This document shows, piece after piece, positions 10,028-20,076 of a stretch of 64,000 bases of DNA. The notes beneath the pieces were generated by a model, which was given only the letters and a program-made list of their open reading frames with translations, searched no databases and was not told the DNA's origin. The DNA comes from Candidatus Helarchaeota archaeon (GTDB taxonomy: Archaea; Asgardarchaeota; Lokiarchaeia; Helarchaeales; HEL-GB-A). Each line of letters starts with the position of its first letter. Positions within the stretch are counted from its first letter, which is position 1. Position numbers and translations under genes: made by a program. Location: assembly GCA_013375455.1 (NCBI GenBank), contig JABXJT010000015.1, positions 1 through 64,000 on the forward strand, written 5' to 3'.

Positions 10028-10957
10028 TTAATAGTTACTGAAGCGTGGGAAGAGCGCGAGGGCATTCTTCCGCTCCACATCAATGCGTGTCTGCTCATCG
10101 AACCCATCGAAATTTTCAACACTCTCAAGCATTATAGTCAGTAATGATTCTGGAAAGAAAGGATAATCACTACCAAAAAGAAGGTGTGATGGATCCGCCA
10201 ATTCCTGGAGAGATCGTAATGCATATGGGGTTGCAGATAACGCGATATCGTAGTAGAGCTGCTTGAGTTGCTTAATAATCCCTTGTTCTCCCATTGAAAT
10301 TCGCCATGTCAGGTAGGGGACGGTACCACCAGCGTGTGGAAAGATAAATCGAATGTCACGGTATCGCCTCAAAGTACGGCTATAGATTAGATTCGCCACG
10401 GCCCTCGTCGTATCAAAAACAAATTCCATGATGGCAGGGGAGACTTTGGTTTTAGGCAGCATGGCATCAGGAAGGGTGTTGGGGTGCACGAAGACTACTG
10501 CTTTGCGGCGATTTAGTTCCGCATAGAGGTCAGTAAATGCTGGATCCCCGAGATACTGTCCATTATAATTCGAAAGTAGACCCACGCCGTCTAAATTCAA
10601 CGTGTCAAGAGCGTGCTCCAGTTCAAGCAAGGATGCTTGCACGTCTGGTAAGGGTAATACCGCAAACGCGCCGAATCGTCTTGGATGGTCGCGAATCAGC
10701 CGAGCGGAGAACTCATTGCAACGGCGTGCCAACTTTCGTGCAAATTCGGCATCATCAAAAAAAACTCCTGGTGCAGAAACAGAGACAATAGCTGCCGAGA
10801 TGTCCCTCCGGTCCATGAACGCAATTGAGTTTTCTACACTCCATTCTGGGAACGCTACTCTTGCACTTTCCTTGATATTGATACTGGTAAGTGCTGAAAT
10901 ATATTCTTCTGGGAGAATGTGATGATGTACATCAATCCGAAAGGGATTCCTGGTCAT
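10028..10957 (-). CDS. Amidohydrolase 2 (ACMSD-like) family metal-dependent hydrolase
   Basis: 309 residues with the TIM-barrel amidohydrolase-2 signature. The N-terminal metal motif HHH occurs in IDVHHHILPEEY, histidines follow in VFVHPNT and IFPHAGGTVPY, and the metal-binding Asp is in LLFGSDYPFF. This family decarboxylates or hydrolyses carboxylated substrates, for example ACMSD or 2,3-dihydroxybenzoate decarboxylase; the reaction here is unknown. The neighbouring aldehyde:ferredoxin oxidoreductase gene ends 8 bp upstream on the same strand, so they probably share a transcript. Confidence 0.8.
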   Translation of the reverse strand: MTRNPFRIDVHHHILPEEYISALTSINIKESARVAFPEWSVENSIAFMDRRDISAAIVSVSAPGVFFDDAEFARKLARRCNEFSARLIRDHPRRFGAFAVLPLPDVQASLLELEHALDTLNLDGVGLLSNYNGQYLGDPAFTDLYAELNRRKAVVFVHPNTLPDAMLPKTKVSPAIMEFVFDTTRAVANLIYSRTLRRYRDIRFIFPHAGGTVPYLTWRISMGEQGIIKQLKQLYYDIALSATPYALRSLQELADPSHLLFGSDYPFFPESLLTIMLESVENFDGFDEQTRIDVERKNALALFPRFSNY

Positions 10958-10965
10958 CTATTCAC

Positions 10966-12810
10966 CTAATCTACAATCAAATCCAAGCGTTTTATGGTTT
11001 CATCAGTGGGGATCCCGTCCTCTGACCAACCTCGGAGCTTGTAATAAACCGGTAACATATTTTCGAGATCGGGAACCTTTCCAGCAGTCCCTCCATCTGG
11101 GAGTGGTTCGTGGGTGAAACGCTTTGGAAGAGTATCGTCTTTTTTAGAAATACCACAACGCACCGCATACATCCGCTTCAAATTGAAAATCCGTTCCCCA
11201 ATTGTAAGTAATTCTTCTTTGGTATTATCAAGTCCTGAAATTGCTTTAATTATTTTGAGAATGAATTCTATTGGCAGAACCCCATCGATTAACGAGCATG
11301 TAATAAGGGAGTTTACTACACATGTGAGATCTTGCATTGCCTTTACCGCTCTAGAATTGAGTTCCGGATCATTTGAATGCCTCGGTAGCCGTTCATTAAA
11401 GCCTAATTCGCGGCGTGGTAGCGTCGATAAAAATAGAGCAAACCCGTCATTGTGATTCGCTCCACGAGAGCTGATTGCATAAGTCAGTGCAATCGAATGA
11501 AAGGCTCGAGGATCATGATGTGGGATCTCCACGCCTTTCACGGTCAAAGCAAATTTGTTTGAGTTTTTTCCAAACTGTTCTGCGGCCCCATCTACCCCCT
11601 CCGCGAGAATATCACCAAATCCCCTCCGAAAAGCAATTTGCTCGATTATTTTTAAGATCGATTCTGAATTGCCCCAATCTAAATCCACGCCCTCGGTATC
11701 GGCATTCTGAATGATGCCTCGTTCCCAACATTCCATGGCAAATCCGATACTTTCACTACACGATATGGTATCTAATCCATAGTTATTGCACAATTCGTTT
11801 GCTTTTAGTATGGTTAAGATGTCATCATTCAAAAGAAGCGTCCCAAATCCAGCGACCGTCTCGTATTCAGGCCCAGGTCCATAGAACTGAACGTTCTCAT
11901 CGGCATCCTTCAATTCATAGTCTTTTTTACATTTTACAGGACACATGTAACAAGAGTTATGTTTTGTGATTAATTTTTTCCATTTGCGACCTCTAAATGC
12001 CTTATCACCTTTCCACGCCCCTACTTTCCAATAACCATGGGGCACGTCCCCAGCCGCTATTATTACTTCCGTATTTCCCGCGGTACCTACGGGGCCGAAA
12101 ATTGACTTGACCATCATATGATTGGATATTTTATTTAATGCTTCCTGCGCCAACTTTTTAAATTCTTCTTTATTTACCACTGTCTGCTTTATATCTTGCG
12201 TCCCACGGATGGCAATTGCCTTTAAATTTTTGGAACCCATAACTGCACCTAATCCACAGCGCCCTGCCGCATTACGTCCATTCATTATGCACGCATATTT
12301 AACCAGATTAATACCAGCTTGACCGATGGAAGCTACCCGTATCTTATCGTCTCCTAATAATTCTTGAATCTTTTTTTGAGTTTCTTCAGTGTCTAATTCC
12401 CAAATATCTTTGGCATCTCTTATTTCGATCTCACCATTATCAATCCAAACATAAACGGGCTCGGGTGCCTTCCCTTCAATTACAATTCCATCCAAACCTG
12501 CTTTTCTCAATTCATAGCCCCAATACCCCCCACTGTAACTCTCACCTAAAATCCCGGATAATGGGCTCTTTCCTACCACGACGTGCCTGGTAGATGTGGC
12601 AATCAAACTCGTTAGCGGTCCTATCATGAAAATTAATTTATTCTCAGCATCAAACGGCTGAACCTCTGGGGGCACTTCATCGTAGAAAATGCGCATTGCA
12701 ATCCCTAAGCCGCCCAGGTACTTCTTGATAATATCCTCTTCCAAGGGATCAATTGATATTTTTCTATCGGTTAGATTTATTCGAGCAATTTTTCCATTCA
12801 ATCCAAACAT
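10966..12810 (-). CDS. Aldehyde:ferredoxin oxidoreductase (tungsten enzyme)
   Basis: About 614 residues, the usual length for AOR-family tungstopterin enzymes, which oxidise aldehydes to acids with ferredoxin as acceptor or run in reverse. The protein opens with FGLNGKIARINLTDRKI and continues with YLGGLGIAMRIFYDE and GPLTS, typical of the AOR N-terminal domain. The 4Fe-4S cysteines are in CYMCPVKC. The C-terminal domain shows EIPHHDPRAFHSIALTYA and RGANHNDGF. The start is taken at the ATG just before FGLNGK, though in-frame GTG/TTG codons precede it. An acid/aldehyde role would fit the CoA-transferase and acyl-CoA dehydrogenase elsewhere in the window, but the substrate is unknown. Confidence 0.9.
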   Translation of the reverse strand: MFGLNGKIARINLTDRKISIDPLEEDIIKKYLGGLGIAMRIFYDEVPPEVQPFDAENKLIFMIGPLTSLIATSTRHVVVGKSPLSGILGESYSGGYWGYELRKAGLDGIVIEGKAPEPVYVWIDNGEIEIRDAKDIWELDTEETQKKIQELLGDDKIRVASIGQAGINLVKYACIMNGRNAAGRCGLGAVMGSKNLKAIAIRGTQDIKQTVVNKEEFKKLAQEALNKISNHMMVKSIFGPVGTAGNTEVIIAAGDVPHGYWKVGAWKGDKAFRGRKWKKLITKHNSCYMCPVKCKKDYELKDADENVQFYGPGPEYETVAGFGTLLLNDDILTILKANELCNNYGLDTISCSESIGFAMECWERGIIQNADTEGVDLDWGNSESILKIIEQIAFRRGFGDILAEGVDGAAEQFGKNSNKFALTVKGVEIPHHDPRAFHSIALTYAISSRGANHNDGFALFLSTLPRRELGFNERLPRHSNDPELNSRAVKAMQDLTCVVNSLITCSLIDGVLPIEFILKIIKAISGLDNTKEELLTIGERIFNLKRMYAVRCGISKKDDTLPKRFTHEPLPDGGTAGKVPDLENMLPVYYKLRGWSEDGIPTDETIKRLDLIVD

Positions 12811-12904
12811 TTTCAACACATTTTATTTTAGAAAATGTAATCAAAAAAAACTTTTTATGTCAGATCTTGAGATTTTCATTTATCATAAAAACGGATGAAA
12901 TGAA

Positions 12905-13777
12905 ATGGAACAATTGAAGAGTGAAGTGAAGCAGAAAGGGCACGATTTAGGGATGGATCTAATCGGCATAACTGATCTGTCGCACCTCGAGAACGCTCCA
13001 AAACGCTTTCATGCCACCGATTATTTACCCTCTGCACGTTCCGTGATTGTTGTTGGATGCCACATGCCAGATGGAATTGTTGAGAACTGGAAGAAAACTC
13101 CCTCCTCTTATCAATATTATGGATACGCCCTGTTAAATAAAGAATTGGGTCGGGCCTGTTTTCACATCGCTAAACTCGTTGAGAAAGAAGGGTACCGCTG
13201 TTTTCCGATCGTCCCAACGGGGCATTCGAAGGATTGGGATCATAAAAAACAAATGGGGGAATTTTCTCATCGACACGCGGCCGTTGCGGCTGGCTTAGGC
13301 GAATTTGGTTACAATCGGTTGATAATCACGCCACAATTTGGGAATCGGGTACGCTTTTGTTCTATAATAACTGAAGCCCCGCTTCCTCCAGATCCGATGT
13401 ATGATGGTCCCCCGTTATGTGATCGATGCAAGAAATGCATTAAAGCGTGTCCAGGCAATTGCCTCGATGAATCCCACCTGCTGACTTGCACGATTGGAGA
13501 TAGAACTTATGAATACGCGAAATTGTACCATTTTCGCTGTTTCTATAACCTCTTGGGCTTGGGACCAAAGACGGGTGCTGGGCTGGATATCCCACTTCCA
13601 AAAAAGAAGGGAGAATTATCTCAATTGGGATTCCTAACACGTTATATTAAGGCTGCGGTCCTCCGATTTCAAAAATTTATTTACATTAGGGAGCAACAAT
13701 CCGCAGTAGATTGGTTCGAATTTTGTGGACGCTGCTTGCACGTTTGCGATCGTCCCGTGAATCGATTTAAACTTTAA
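12905..13777 (+). CDS. QueG-like 4Fe-4S protein (epoxyqueuosine reductase / reductive dehalogenase-like)
   Basis: 290 residues. The C-terminal third has a CDRCKKCIKACPGNCL cluster motif and a final FCGRCLHVC motif, together consistent with two 4Fe-4S clusters arranged as in QueG. The N-terminal part (GMDLIGITDLSHL, SARSVIVVGCHMPDG) matches the corrinoid-binding nitroreductase-like domain of that family. No queuosine genes lie nearby, and in archaea such proteins often have unknown substrates, so epoxyqueuosine reduction is not claimed. Transcribed divergently from the AOR gene with about 90 bp between them; a TTTTTATG TATA-like box lies near 12852. Confidence 0.7.
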   Translation: MEQLKSEVKQKGHDLGMDLIGITDLSHLENAPKRFHATDYLPSARSVIVVGCHMPDGIVENWKKTPSSYQYYGYALLNKELGRACFHIAKLVEKEGYRCFPIVPTGHSKDWDHKKQMGEFSHRHAAVAAGLGEFGYNRLIITPQFGNRVRFCSIITEAPLPPDPMYDGPPLCDRCKKCIKACPGNCLDESHLLTCTIGDRTYEYAKLYHFRCFYNLLGLGPKTGAGLDIPLPKKKGELSQLGFLTRYIKAAVLRFQKFIYIREQQSAVDWFEFCGRCLHVCDRPVNRFKL

Positions 13778-13821
13778 TTATTCAATGAGAGTGGTTTGTT
13801 ATTTCACGATCAACTTTATCA

Positions 13822-15138
13822 ATGAAACCCATCCTGATATTTAGCACGGCTAATTTAGGAGTATCCATTGTTAATACAACCTTTCTTGGATATATTTTGT
13901 TTACCTATACTACGTTTCTAGGCTGGGATACTGGGATTATTTTAATTGGCGTTGCCTTATTGGTGGGGCGACTGGTCGATGCCCTGGTAAATCCCATCGT
14001 TGGTTCGGCAAGTGACAATCTCCGCTCTAGATGGGGTCGACGGAAGCCCTTTATTTTAACTGGGGTGGGACCATTGATCGTGCTCTTCATTCTCATTTGG
14101 AACCCACCTATATGGTTGGGAGTGAATGCAGTCATCATTTATCTTTTTATTACAATTCCCTTATTTGATGCAATTTTCACATACGTGGTAGTTCCTTATT
14201 ATGCACTCCTTCCCGAAATTGCGGTCACTTCGGAAGAGCGTGTGCGCTTATCAATGTGGGGAAATATCTTCGCACTTTTCGGCACTGCACTGGGTTTTCT
14301 ACTTGCCCCAATCTTATTTTATAATTTAAGTTATCTTTGGGGGTCAATTATCTTGGGAATCATGGTATTCGGAACGATACTGGTGGTAATTCATCCGAGC
14401 ATTAAAGAACGAGAAGAGTTTCAAAAAATCGAGAGAGTCAGCTTTATGAGAGCCTTCAAAGAATCCTTGAAAAACAAGCCCTATCAGATTTATCTTGTGA
14501 ATCAAATTGCCATCCAGTTCGCGTTTCGCGTGCTCTCTGCAGGAATGGTATTTGTGGCTACCTCTGTCATCGGGCTCGCGTTCGATCAATCCGTTATTGT
14601 TATGACCGGATATTTCGTTGGATCACTCGCAAGTTTTTATTTCTGGAAGTATTTAGCGTCAAAGATTGGGCGAAAAAAGGCGTATATTTACAGCATGATG
14701 ATTTTCACCATTCCTTTAGCCGCTATATGGTTGTTATTAGTCATTAAAGGTATGGCGGCTATTATTTTTGGCATTATTATTTCCCTTGTCGCAGGGGTAG
14801 GCACGGGCGGCATGTGGATCTTCCCTCCAATATTCGTAGCAGATATCGTGGATGAAGAAGAACAAAAGAAAGGCTTGAGGCGTGAAGCAATTTTTTATGG
14901 TATGCAAGAAATGACCGAAAAAATTACTATTTCAATTGCTATATTTTTCGAGGCATTGATTCTGGGGATGTTTTTCCTCTATTCAATTCCAGATCCTGCG
15001 AATCCAGGGGCTTTTCTGAATTTCTACAATCCAATCGGACCTCTTCTAACAATAGGAGGACTAGGTTTAATAGCAATGATTATTGGACTCCTCTCGTTCC
15101 GGAAATTTCCAGATAAATTAGCGGGTAAGAGAGTTTAA
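13822..15138 (+). CDS. GPH-family (MelB-like) sugar:cation symporter, MFS fold
   Basis: 438 residues with about 12 hydrophobic segments. The loop after helix 2 reads VGSASDNLRSRWGRRKPFI, the hallmark of glycoside-pentoside-hexuronide transporters (D-x6-GRR-KP). It is a cytoplasmic-membrane importer, probably of a glycoside. The sequence between this gene and the next contains a translated relic that matches this protein's own C-terminus, so a second copy once existed. The rhamnosidase and epimerases in the same 20 kb make a sugar substrate likely. Confidence 0.85.
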   Translation: MKPILIFSTANLGVSIVNTTFLGYILFTYTTFLGWDTGIILIGVALLVGRLVDALVNPIVGSASDNLRSRWGRRKPFILTGVGPLIVLFILIWNPPIWLGVNAVIIYLFITIPLFDAIFTYVVVPYYALLPEIAVTSEERVRLSMWGNIFALFGTALGFLLAPILFYNLSYLWGSIILGIMVFGTILVVIHPSIKEREEFQKIERVSFMRAFKESLKNKPYQIYLVNQIAIQFAFRVLSAGMVFVATSVIGLAFDQSVIVMTGYFVGSLASFYFWKYLASKIGRKKAYIYSMMIFTIPLAAIWLLLVIKGMAAIIFGIIISLVAGVGTGGMWIFPPIFVADIVDEEEQKKGLRREAIFYGMQEMTEKITISIAIFFEALILGMFFLYSIPDPANPGAFLNFYNPIGPLLTIGGLGLIAMIIGLLSFRKFPDKLAGKRV

Positions 15139-15189
15139 TTAATTCATATGAAAATATCTATGATGTAATCGGTCGACTTTTATCAGATA

Positions 15190-15267
15190 ATGGAAATAGA
15201 AATCATTATCATTGGAATAATTTCTTTTCGGAAGTTCCAGGATAACCTTGCAGGAAAAAAAGTCTGA
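15190..15267 (+). pseudogene. Relic of a second GPH transporter (3' end only)
   Basis: These 78 bases translate to 25 residues ending ISFRKFQDNLAGKKV and a stop. The complete transporter just upstream ends LSFRKFPDKLAGKRV and a stop. The match covers the last 15-18 codons with several synonymous and non-synonymous changes, so it is an old tandem duplicate whose body has been deleted, not an assembly repeat. It is too short to be functional. Confidence 0.75.
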
Positions 15268-15283
15268 TTACGAGTAAGTTTAA

Positions 15284-16702
15284 ATGAGAATATTATTAGT
15301 CAATCCGACAACCCGAATATACGCCAAAGGACTGTCAGTAAAAGCACAATCTCCCTTAGGCTTATTATGTTTAGCAGCAGTTTTAAGGGAAGATGGTCAT
15401 ATAGTAAAGATTTTCGACCACAACGTTGAAAATAATGGCCTAAAAGACTGTTTTAAGTTCAATCCGGAGTTAGTTGGTTTCACTTCATTTACCGGTCCGA
15501 TGATCCTTGATGGTTTAAACCTCTCGGAAGTGTTTCGCACGCACTTAGAGGTTCCCACCGTGTGGGGTGGAGTGCATCCCACTCTATTACCAGCTCAAAC
15601 CGTGAGCGATCCTCGGGTTGATATGTGCGTTGTTGGAGAGGGTGAAGCGACGATAGTGGAATTGGCAGATTGCCTTGAAAATAGTCGCGACTTAAGCCGA
15701 GTAAAAGGGCTAGTATGGAAAGAAGTAAATAACGGTAACGTTAAAATCATTGAAAATGATCCTAGACCTTTCATTCGAGATTTAGATTCCCTGCCTTTCC
15801 CTGCTTGGGATTTAATAGATCCGGAAAAATATCGTGCGACTTCTATGGGCATTAAAAAAAGTAGTTTGTCATTGTATTCAGTCCAATCTTCACGAGGATG
15901 TCCGTTCCAGTGCCGTTTCTGTTATAACACGATTTTCAACCAGCAGAAATGGCGGTTTAAAAGTGCGGAACGCGTGATTGAGGAGATTTCATATTTAAAA
16001 GAGAAATACAAGATAGAGCGTATCAATTTTAAAGATGACAATTTCGTGGTTAAGAAGAAACGCGTAGAAAAAATCTGTAGGGAACTTTATAAGAATAACC
16101 TGGACGTTAAATTCGCAGCGGATTGTCGGGTCGACTTATTGACGACCCAATTAGCGAAGTTTCTGAGGTTGGGTGGGTGTGAACAACTATTTTTTGGCGT
16201 AGAATCTGGCTCGCCCAGAATTTTACGCTTCATTAGAAAAGGAATCACGCTCCCTCAAGCAATGGATGCTGTAAAGATTTGTAAAAAGATGAAAATCATG
16301 AGTTCTGCATCGTTCGTAATTGGATTTCCAACAGAAACGATGGAAGACATTAAATTAACTCAAGCATTCATAACTCGCCTCAACCCAGATGACATCCTTT
16401 TAAAAATTTTCGTGCCCTATCCGGGAAGTTCTTTATTCGACTATTCCGTCAAGAATCATTTATTTAATCCTCCACAGAAATTAGAGGATTGGGCACTTTC
16501 CTGGGCAAATGCAAATTATCAACTAAGCAGCGTACCGCTTAACATGCTCAATCGACTTGCTAAAACTATGGTGAGGTCCTTTTACATTAGGAAATTTCCC
16601 TCTAAGATCATCCTCTTTCTAATGGGTTTATTGAAAAATAGAATTTCACTACATCGAATACTATTCCAAGGAGTAAAAATCATTACCGCGTATACCGATT
16701 AG
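15284..16702 (+). CDS. B12-binding-domain radical SAM protein (B12-radical SAM family)
   Basis: 472 residues. Residues 1-140 form a cobalamin-binding-like Rossmann domain (MRILLVNPTTRIYAKG, VGFTSFTGPMILDG, VWGGVHPTLLP). The radical SAM core follows, with SSRGCPFQCRFCYN giving the CxxxCxxC cluster motif near residue 210, then a TIM barrel (VNFKDDNFVV-type strands, FGVESGSPRILR). Such proteins perform methylations or ring rearrangements, for instance in lipid, cofactor or natural-product pathways. The substrate cannot be told. Its base composition is like that of its neighbours. Confidence 0.85.
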   Translation: MRILLVNPTTRIYAKGLSVKAQSPLGLLCLAAVLREDGHIVKIFDHNVENNGLKDCFKFNPELVGFTSFTGPMILDGLNLSEVFRTHLEVPTVWGGVHPTLLPAQTVSDPRVDMCVVGEGEATIVELADCLENSRDLSRVKGLVWKEVNNGNVKIIENDPRPFIRDLDSLPFPAWDLIDPEKYRATSMGIKKSSLSLYSVQSSRGCPFQCRFCYNTIFNQQKWRFKSAERVIEEISYLKEKYKIERINFKDDNFVVKKKRVEKICRELYKNNLDVKFAADCRVDLLTTQLAKFLRLGGCEQLFFGVESGSPRILRFIRKGITLPQAMDAVKICKKMKIMSSASFVIGFPTETMEDIKLTQAFITRLNPDDILLKIFVPYPGSSLFDYSVKNHLFNPPQKLEDWALSWANANYQLSSVPLNMLNRLAKTMVRSFYIRKFPSKIILFLMGLLKNRISLHRILFQGVKIITAYTD

Positions 16703-16717
16703 TATTTAATTTGTTTC

Positions 16718-17311
16718 TTATTTTCTCTCTATTTCAAAAGGTGCTTCATGTCCCGGAATAATTATATCTGCTACTTGCACGATTTGTTTCATTGATTCGA
16801 GGGCCAGCTCGGCATCGACATGAACGATAGGCGGAATCCAATTGTCATAATTGCCTTTAATCGGAATAGCATCGCCAGTTATCGCATATATTTTTTCAAA
16901 TTTAACAAGGACGGTAATGCTGTCCCAGGAATGCCCTGGGGTCTCAATGATTTCAATGTTTCGTGTTAAGGCAAAAGGAAATGAGTTTATTTTGATGAGA
17001 TTCGGAACTCTTTCACAAGCGAAATGTCCGTATACACGAGCTTTACGAAAAATTTTGTTGTTTCCAATATGATCTTTATGACAATGTGTATATATAATAA
17101 TATTTATATCCTCAAGGGCTAATCCTTGCTCATTTAAAGCCTTTAATATGATTTCTCTGTCTCTTCTTAATGACGTATCGACTAGTATGTTATAATCGCT
17201 CTCCTGAATCAATGTGACCGTTGAACGAGCATCCAAGATGGCTCCTCTTTCGCTTCGTATCAAAAGTCCCGGTTTAAGGACCTTTATCAATTGTACCTTA
17301 CTATTTTTCAT
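16718..17311 (-). CDS. Metallo-beta-lactamase-fold hydrolase
   Basis: About 197 residues. YTHCHKDHIGN carries the HxHxDH zinc motif, ETPGHSWDS the next metal His, TGDAI the bridging Asp and IIPGHEAP the last His, in the usual spacing. A candidate hydrolase of the glyoxalase II / lactonase type. The start ATG lies inside the last codons of the rhamnosidase gene (11-bp overlap in a different frame), so the two are translationally coupled. A longer reading frame extends upstream but would lie entirely within the rhamnosidase. Confidence 0.8.
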   Translation of the reverse strand: MKNSKVQLIKVLKPGLLIRSERGAILDARSTVTLIQESDYNILVDTSLRRDREIILKALNEQGLALEDINIIIYTHCHKDHIGNNKIFRKARVYGHFACERVPNLIKINSFPFALTRNIEIIETPGHSWDSITVLVKFEKIYAITGDAIPIKGNYDNWIPPIVHVDAELALESMKQIVQVADIIIPGHEAPFEIERK

Positions 17312-20030
17312 CTTTTTTTTCCTTATCGTAAATTGGTAGAATGATAAATTGGTAATATCCTGAGCCAATACTGAAGAGGACGTAATTTCCACTTATTTCT
17401 TTATATTCCAACCCATCAATCTCTTCAACTACACTTCCGTTCTTCCAAATTATTGTTTCACCTTCTTTAATCATGCAATTCATATTTTCAACAGGGATCC
17501 AGATTTCTGATTTGCACCCCACGGGTATATTTATCACCATTTGAAAAAGTTCATCGCTTTTTTGCCAAGAAGTATTAATAAAACCTATTAAAGTGTTCAA
17601 AGAGGCACTTACATGGTTTAAATCCGGTGGTATATAAGGTTTAATCCTTAAACTATTCCATCCAGGCTCAGTTGAGGATATACCTGCCAAACCTTTAAAG
17701 AACCACGTATCAACACTACCAAGCATAATATGGTTGTGCGAATTCATTCCACCTCCCTCAAGCTTCTCCCACCTCTCCCACAACGTCGTGGCTCCCTCTT
17801 TTATCATATACCCATATCCTGGATAACTCTCTTGCGTGATTACTTTATATGCAACATCAGGATATCCATTTTCTGTTAAAACATCAAATAAATATCTCGT
17901 GCCTACTATTCCCGTATCAACGTGATAATCATGAGTTTCTATCACGCTGTGTAATAGTGTCGAGAGCACACCCTTTTTCTTGTCATCTGGCACCATTTTT
18001 AAATATAAAGGTAGAATATTAGAGGTCTGACTCACTGTTGTATCTACTAAAGAATGTTTAGGTATTTCATATGCTCCTTGCAAAAATTTCTCATTATAGG
18101 CTTCTTTGATCTCCTCTGATCTTTTATTTAATTCTTTATAATCTTGAGCTTTTCCTAGAACTTGAGCAATCTTTGAAAGGATTAAAGTGTCATGATAATA
18201 ATACCACGAGGAGACATGTTCAATTGGTGTTTTTCTCGACACGATGCTGCCTGGAGGACACCAGTCACAGAACTTACCAAATTTTCTTAAAATATTCCCT
18301 TCTGAATTTGTGTGTAAAAATTCAACATAATCTTTCATGGATTCATAGTTCTCTTCGAGAACTCTTATGTCATTATAATACCAGTACAGATACCACGCGA
18401 TGGTGATATATGCGGTACCCCAAGCTGGGTCTGCTGGGTAAAATCTCCAATATGGTGGTACGACATCAGATAGGCTTCCATCTTTTCTTTGGCATAATTT
18501 AATATCCCGTAAAAATTTTGTATAGAATCTAGCCGTATCAAAATTAAAAATAGCTTCTTCTACAGTTAATTGTGCATCTCCCATCCACCCGTGGCGCTCA
18601 TCTCGTTGAGGACAATCGGTAGGAATACTCATGAAATTACTTAATTGTCCAAATAAGATATTTGAATGGATTCTATTAATTAATTCATTCGAGCAGAAAA
18701 AGTCACCGATCTTCGGAACGTCCGTATGGAAAAAAACTCCTTCAATACTTTCCAACGTGGGAACCCCGGGAAAGCCTGAGATTTCAGCATATCGAAAGCC
18801 GTGATAGGTAAAGTGTGGTTCAAATATTTCTTTACCTTCTCCCTTCAAAATGTAGGTATCAGTAGCTTTTGCGCCTCTATTTGTAGCTGTATTGAGATTT
18901 CCATCGTTATAAATTATTTCAGAATATCTAATGTTAATTTCAGTTCCTTGTGGCCCATAAACTCTTAATCTAACATATCCTGTAAAATTTTGACCAAAAT
19001 CACATATGTAAATACCAGGTGCCGTGCTATAGAGCTTTTTCGGTTTTATAATTTTAGTAATTCGGATCGGTTGTATCAATTGAGATGCCAAATTCGGGCC
19101 ATTAATCGTTATGACATTTTCCCAAGATGAATCATCAAAATTCGGTTCATCCCAACCGGGCATTTCTAACCTAGCATCATATTTCTCCCCAAAATATATC
19201 CCATTCTCTAAAACTGGTCCTTGAGAGACTTTCCAGGAATCATCTGAACAGATTACATCCCTCGTTCCATCATTATATTGAATCATGAGTTGTAAGATAA
19301 GTCTAGGGAACTCACAACCATATTTTCTAATACAGCGACCATTTCCTAAAACGACGCCAATTGCATTCTTTTCCTTTAAAAAGTCTGTGACATCGTATGT
19401 TGAATACAATGCTAGTTTGGTGTAATCAGTCCAAGCAGGATCTAAAATTCTCTCTCCTACCCGTTTTCCATTCATTCGAAGCTCGTAATGCCCTAATCCA
19501 CAGACATATAGTTTTGCTTGTTGGACTTCTTTGGTGAGAGAAAATTCTTTGCGAGAATAAACTCCGTAATATTCTCTTACCAATCCACGAAAGACATCAG
19601 TCCCGGAGATGTATTGGAATTTCTTTTTTTCCTTTCTATCTGTAAAGGCCCTCCTCGTAATCCAAGTCGCTTTCCAATCGGTTTCCGTCAAAAAAGCAGT
19701 TGCAAATTTGGCGACGTTGCTGTATTCACTTTCAACATCATTTTTATCCCACCATTTCACACGCCAATAATAAATGAAATTACTTACCAATGATTTGCCT
19801 TCATAGGAAATGTTAACATTGCTATCAGATTTTACCTTACCACTGTCCCACACATCTCCATTTTCTGATTCTGAAGGCTTTGTATCAGATGATACGATTA
19901 TTTGGAACGCTGACTGACTCTGCCCTCTTTCATTATGATTAACAATCCATGAAAAACGTGGGGAGAAAACATCTATTCCAATTGGATTGTTAAGATACTC
20001 ACATTTTAGATTATATGGAGGATTTATCAT
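17301..20030 (-). CDS. Alpha-L-rhamnosidase, GH78 family
   Basis: 909 residues, full length for GH78 inverting alpha-L-rhamnosidases. The N-terminal beta domains (NPIGIDVFSPRFSW; KARLYVCGLGHYELRMNGKRV-like stretch) precede the (alpha/alpha)6 catalytic barrel. That barrel holds PTDCPQRDERHGWMGDAQ near residue 475, with the conserved acidic residues, and TTLWERWE and MNSHNHIMLGSVDTWFFKGLAGI near residue 745. There is no signal peptide, so it probably cleaves imported rhamnosides in the cytoplasm, consistent with a nearby GPH transporter. GH78 is uncommon in archaea and may have been acquired from bacteria, which is inference. Confidence 0.9.
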   Translation of the reverse strand: MINPPYNLKCEYLNNPIGIDVFSPRFSWIVNHNERGQSQSAFQIIVSSDTKPSESENGDVWDSGKVKSDSNVNISYEGKSLVSNFIYYWRVKWWDKNDVESEYSNVAKFATAFLTETDWKATWITRRAFTDRKEKKKFQYISGTDVFRGLVREYYGVYSRKEFSLTKEVQQAKLYVCGLGHYELRMNGKRVGERILDPAWTDYTKLALYSTYDVTDFLKEKNAIGVVLGNGRCIRKYGCEFPRLILQLMIQYNDGTRDVICSDDSWKVSQGPVLENGIYFGEKYDARLEMPGWDEPNFDDSSWENVITINGPNLASQLIQPIRITKIIKPKKLYSTAPGIYICDFGQNFTGYVRLRVYGPQGTEINIRYSEIIYNDGNLNTATNRGAKATDTYILKGEGKEIFEPHFTYHGFRYAEISGFPGVPTLESIEGVFFHTDVPKIGDFFCSNELINRIHSNILFGQLSNFMSIPTDCPQRDERHGWMGDAQLTVEEAIFNFDTARFYTKFLRDIKLCQRKDGSLSDVVPPYWRFYPADPAWGTAYITIAWYLYWYYNDIRVLEENYESMKDYVEFLHTNSEGNILRKFGKFCDWCPPGSIVSRKTPIEHVSSWYYYHDTLILSKIAQVLGKAQDYKELNKRSEEIKEAYNEKFLQGAYEIPKHSLVDTTVSQTSNILPLYLKMVPDDKKKGVLSTLLHSVIETHDYHVDTGIVGTRYLFDVLTENGYPDVAYKVITQESYPGYGYMIKEGATTLWERWEKLEGGGMNSHNHIMLGSVDTWFFKGLAGISSTEPGWNSLRIKPYIPPDLNHVSASLNTLIGFINTSWQKSDELFQMVINIPVGCKSEIWIPVENMNCMIKEGETIIWKNGSVVEEIDGLEYKEISGNYVLFSIGSGYYQFIILPIYDKEKKDEK

Positions 20031-20076
20031 AGTGAAATTATTGTGATAATGTAAATATAAGATTTTTTAGGGTAAT

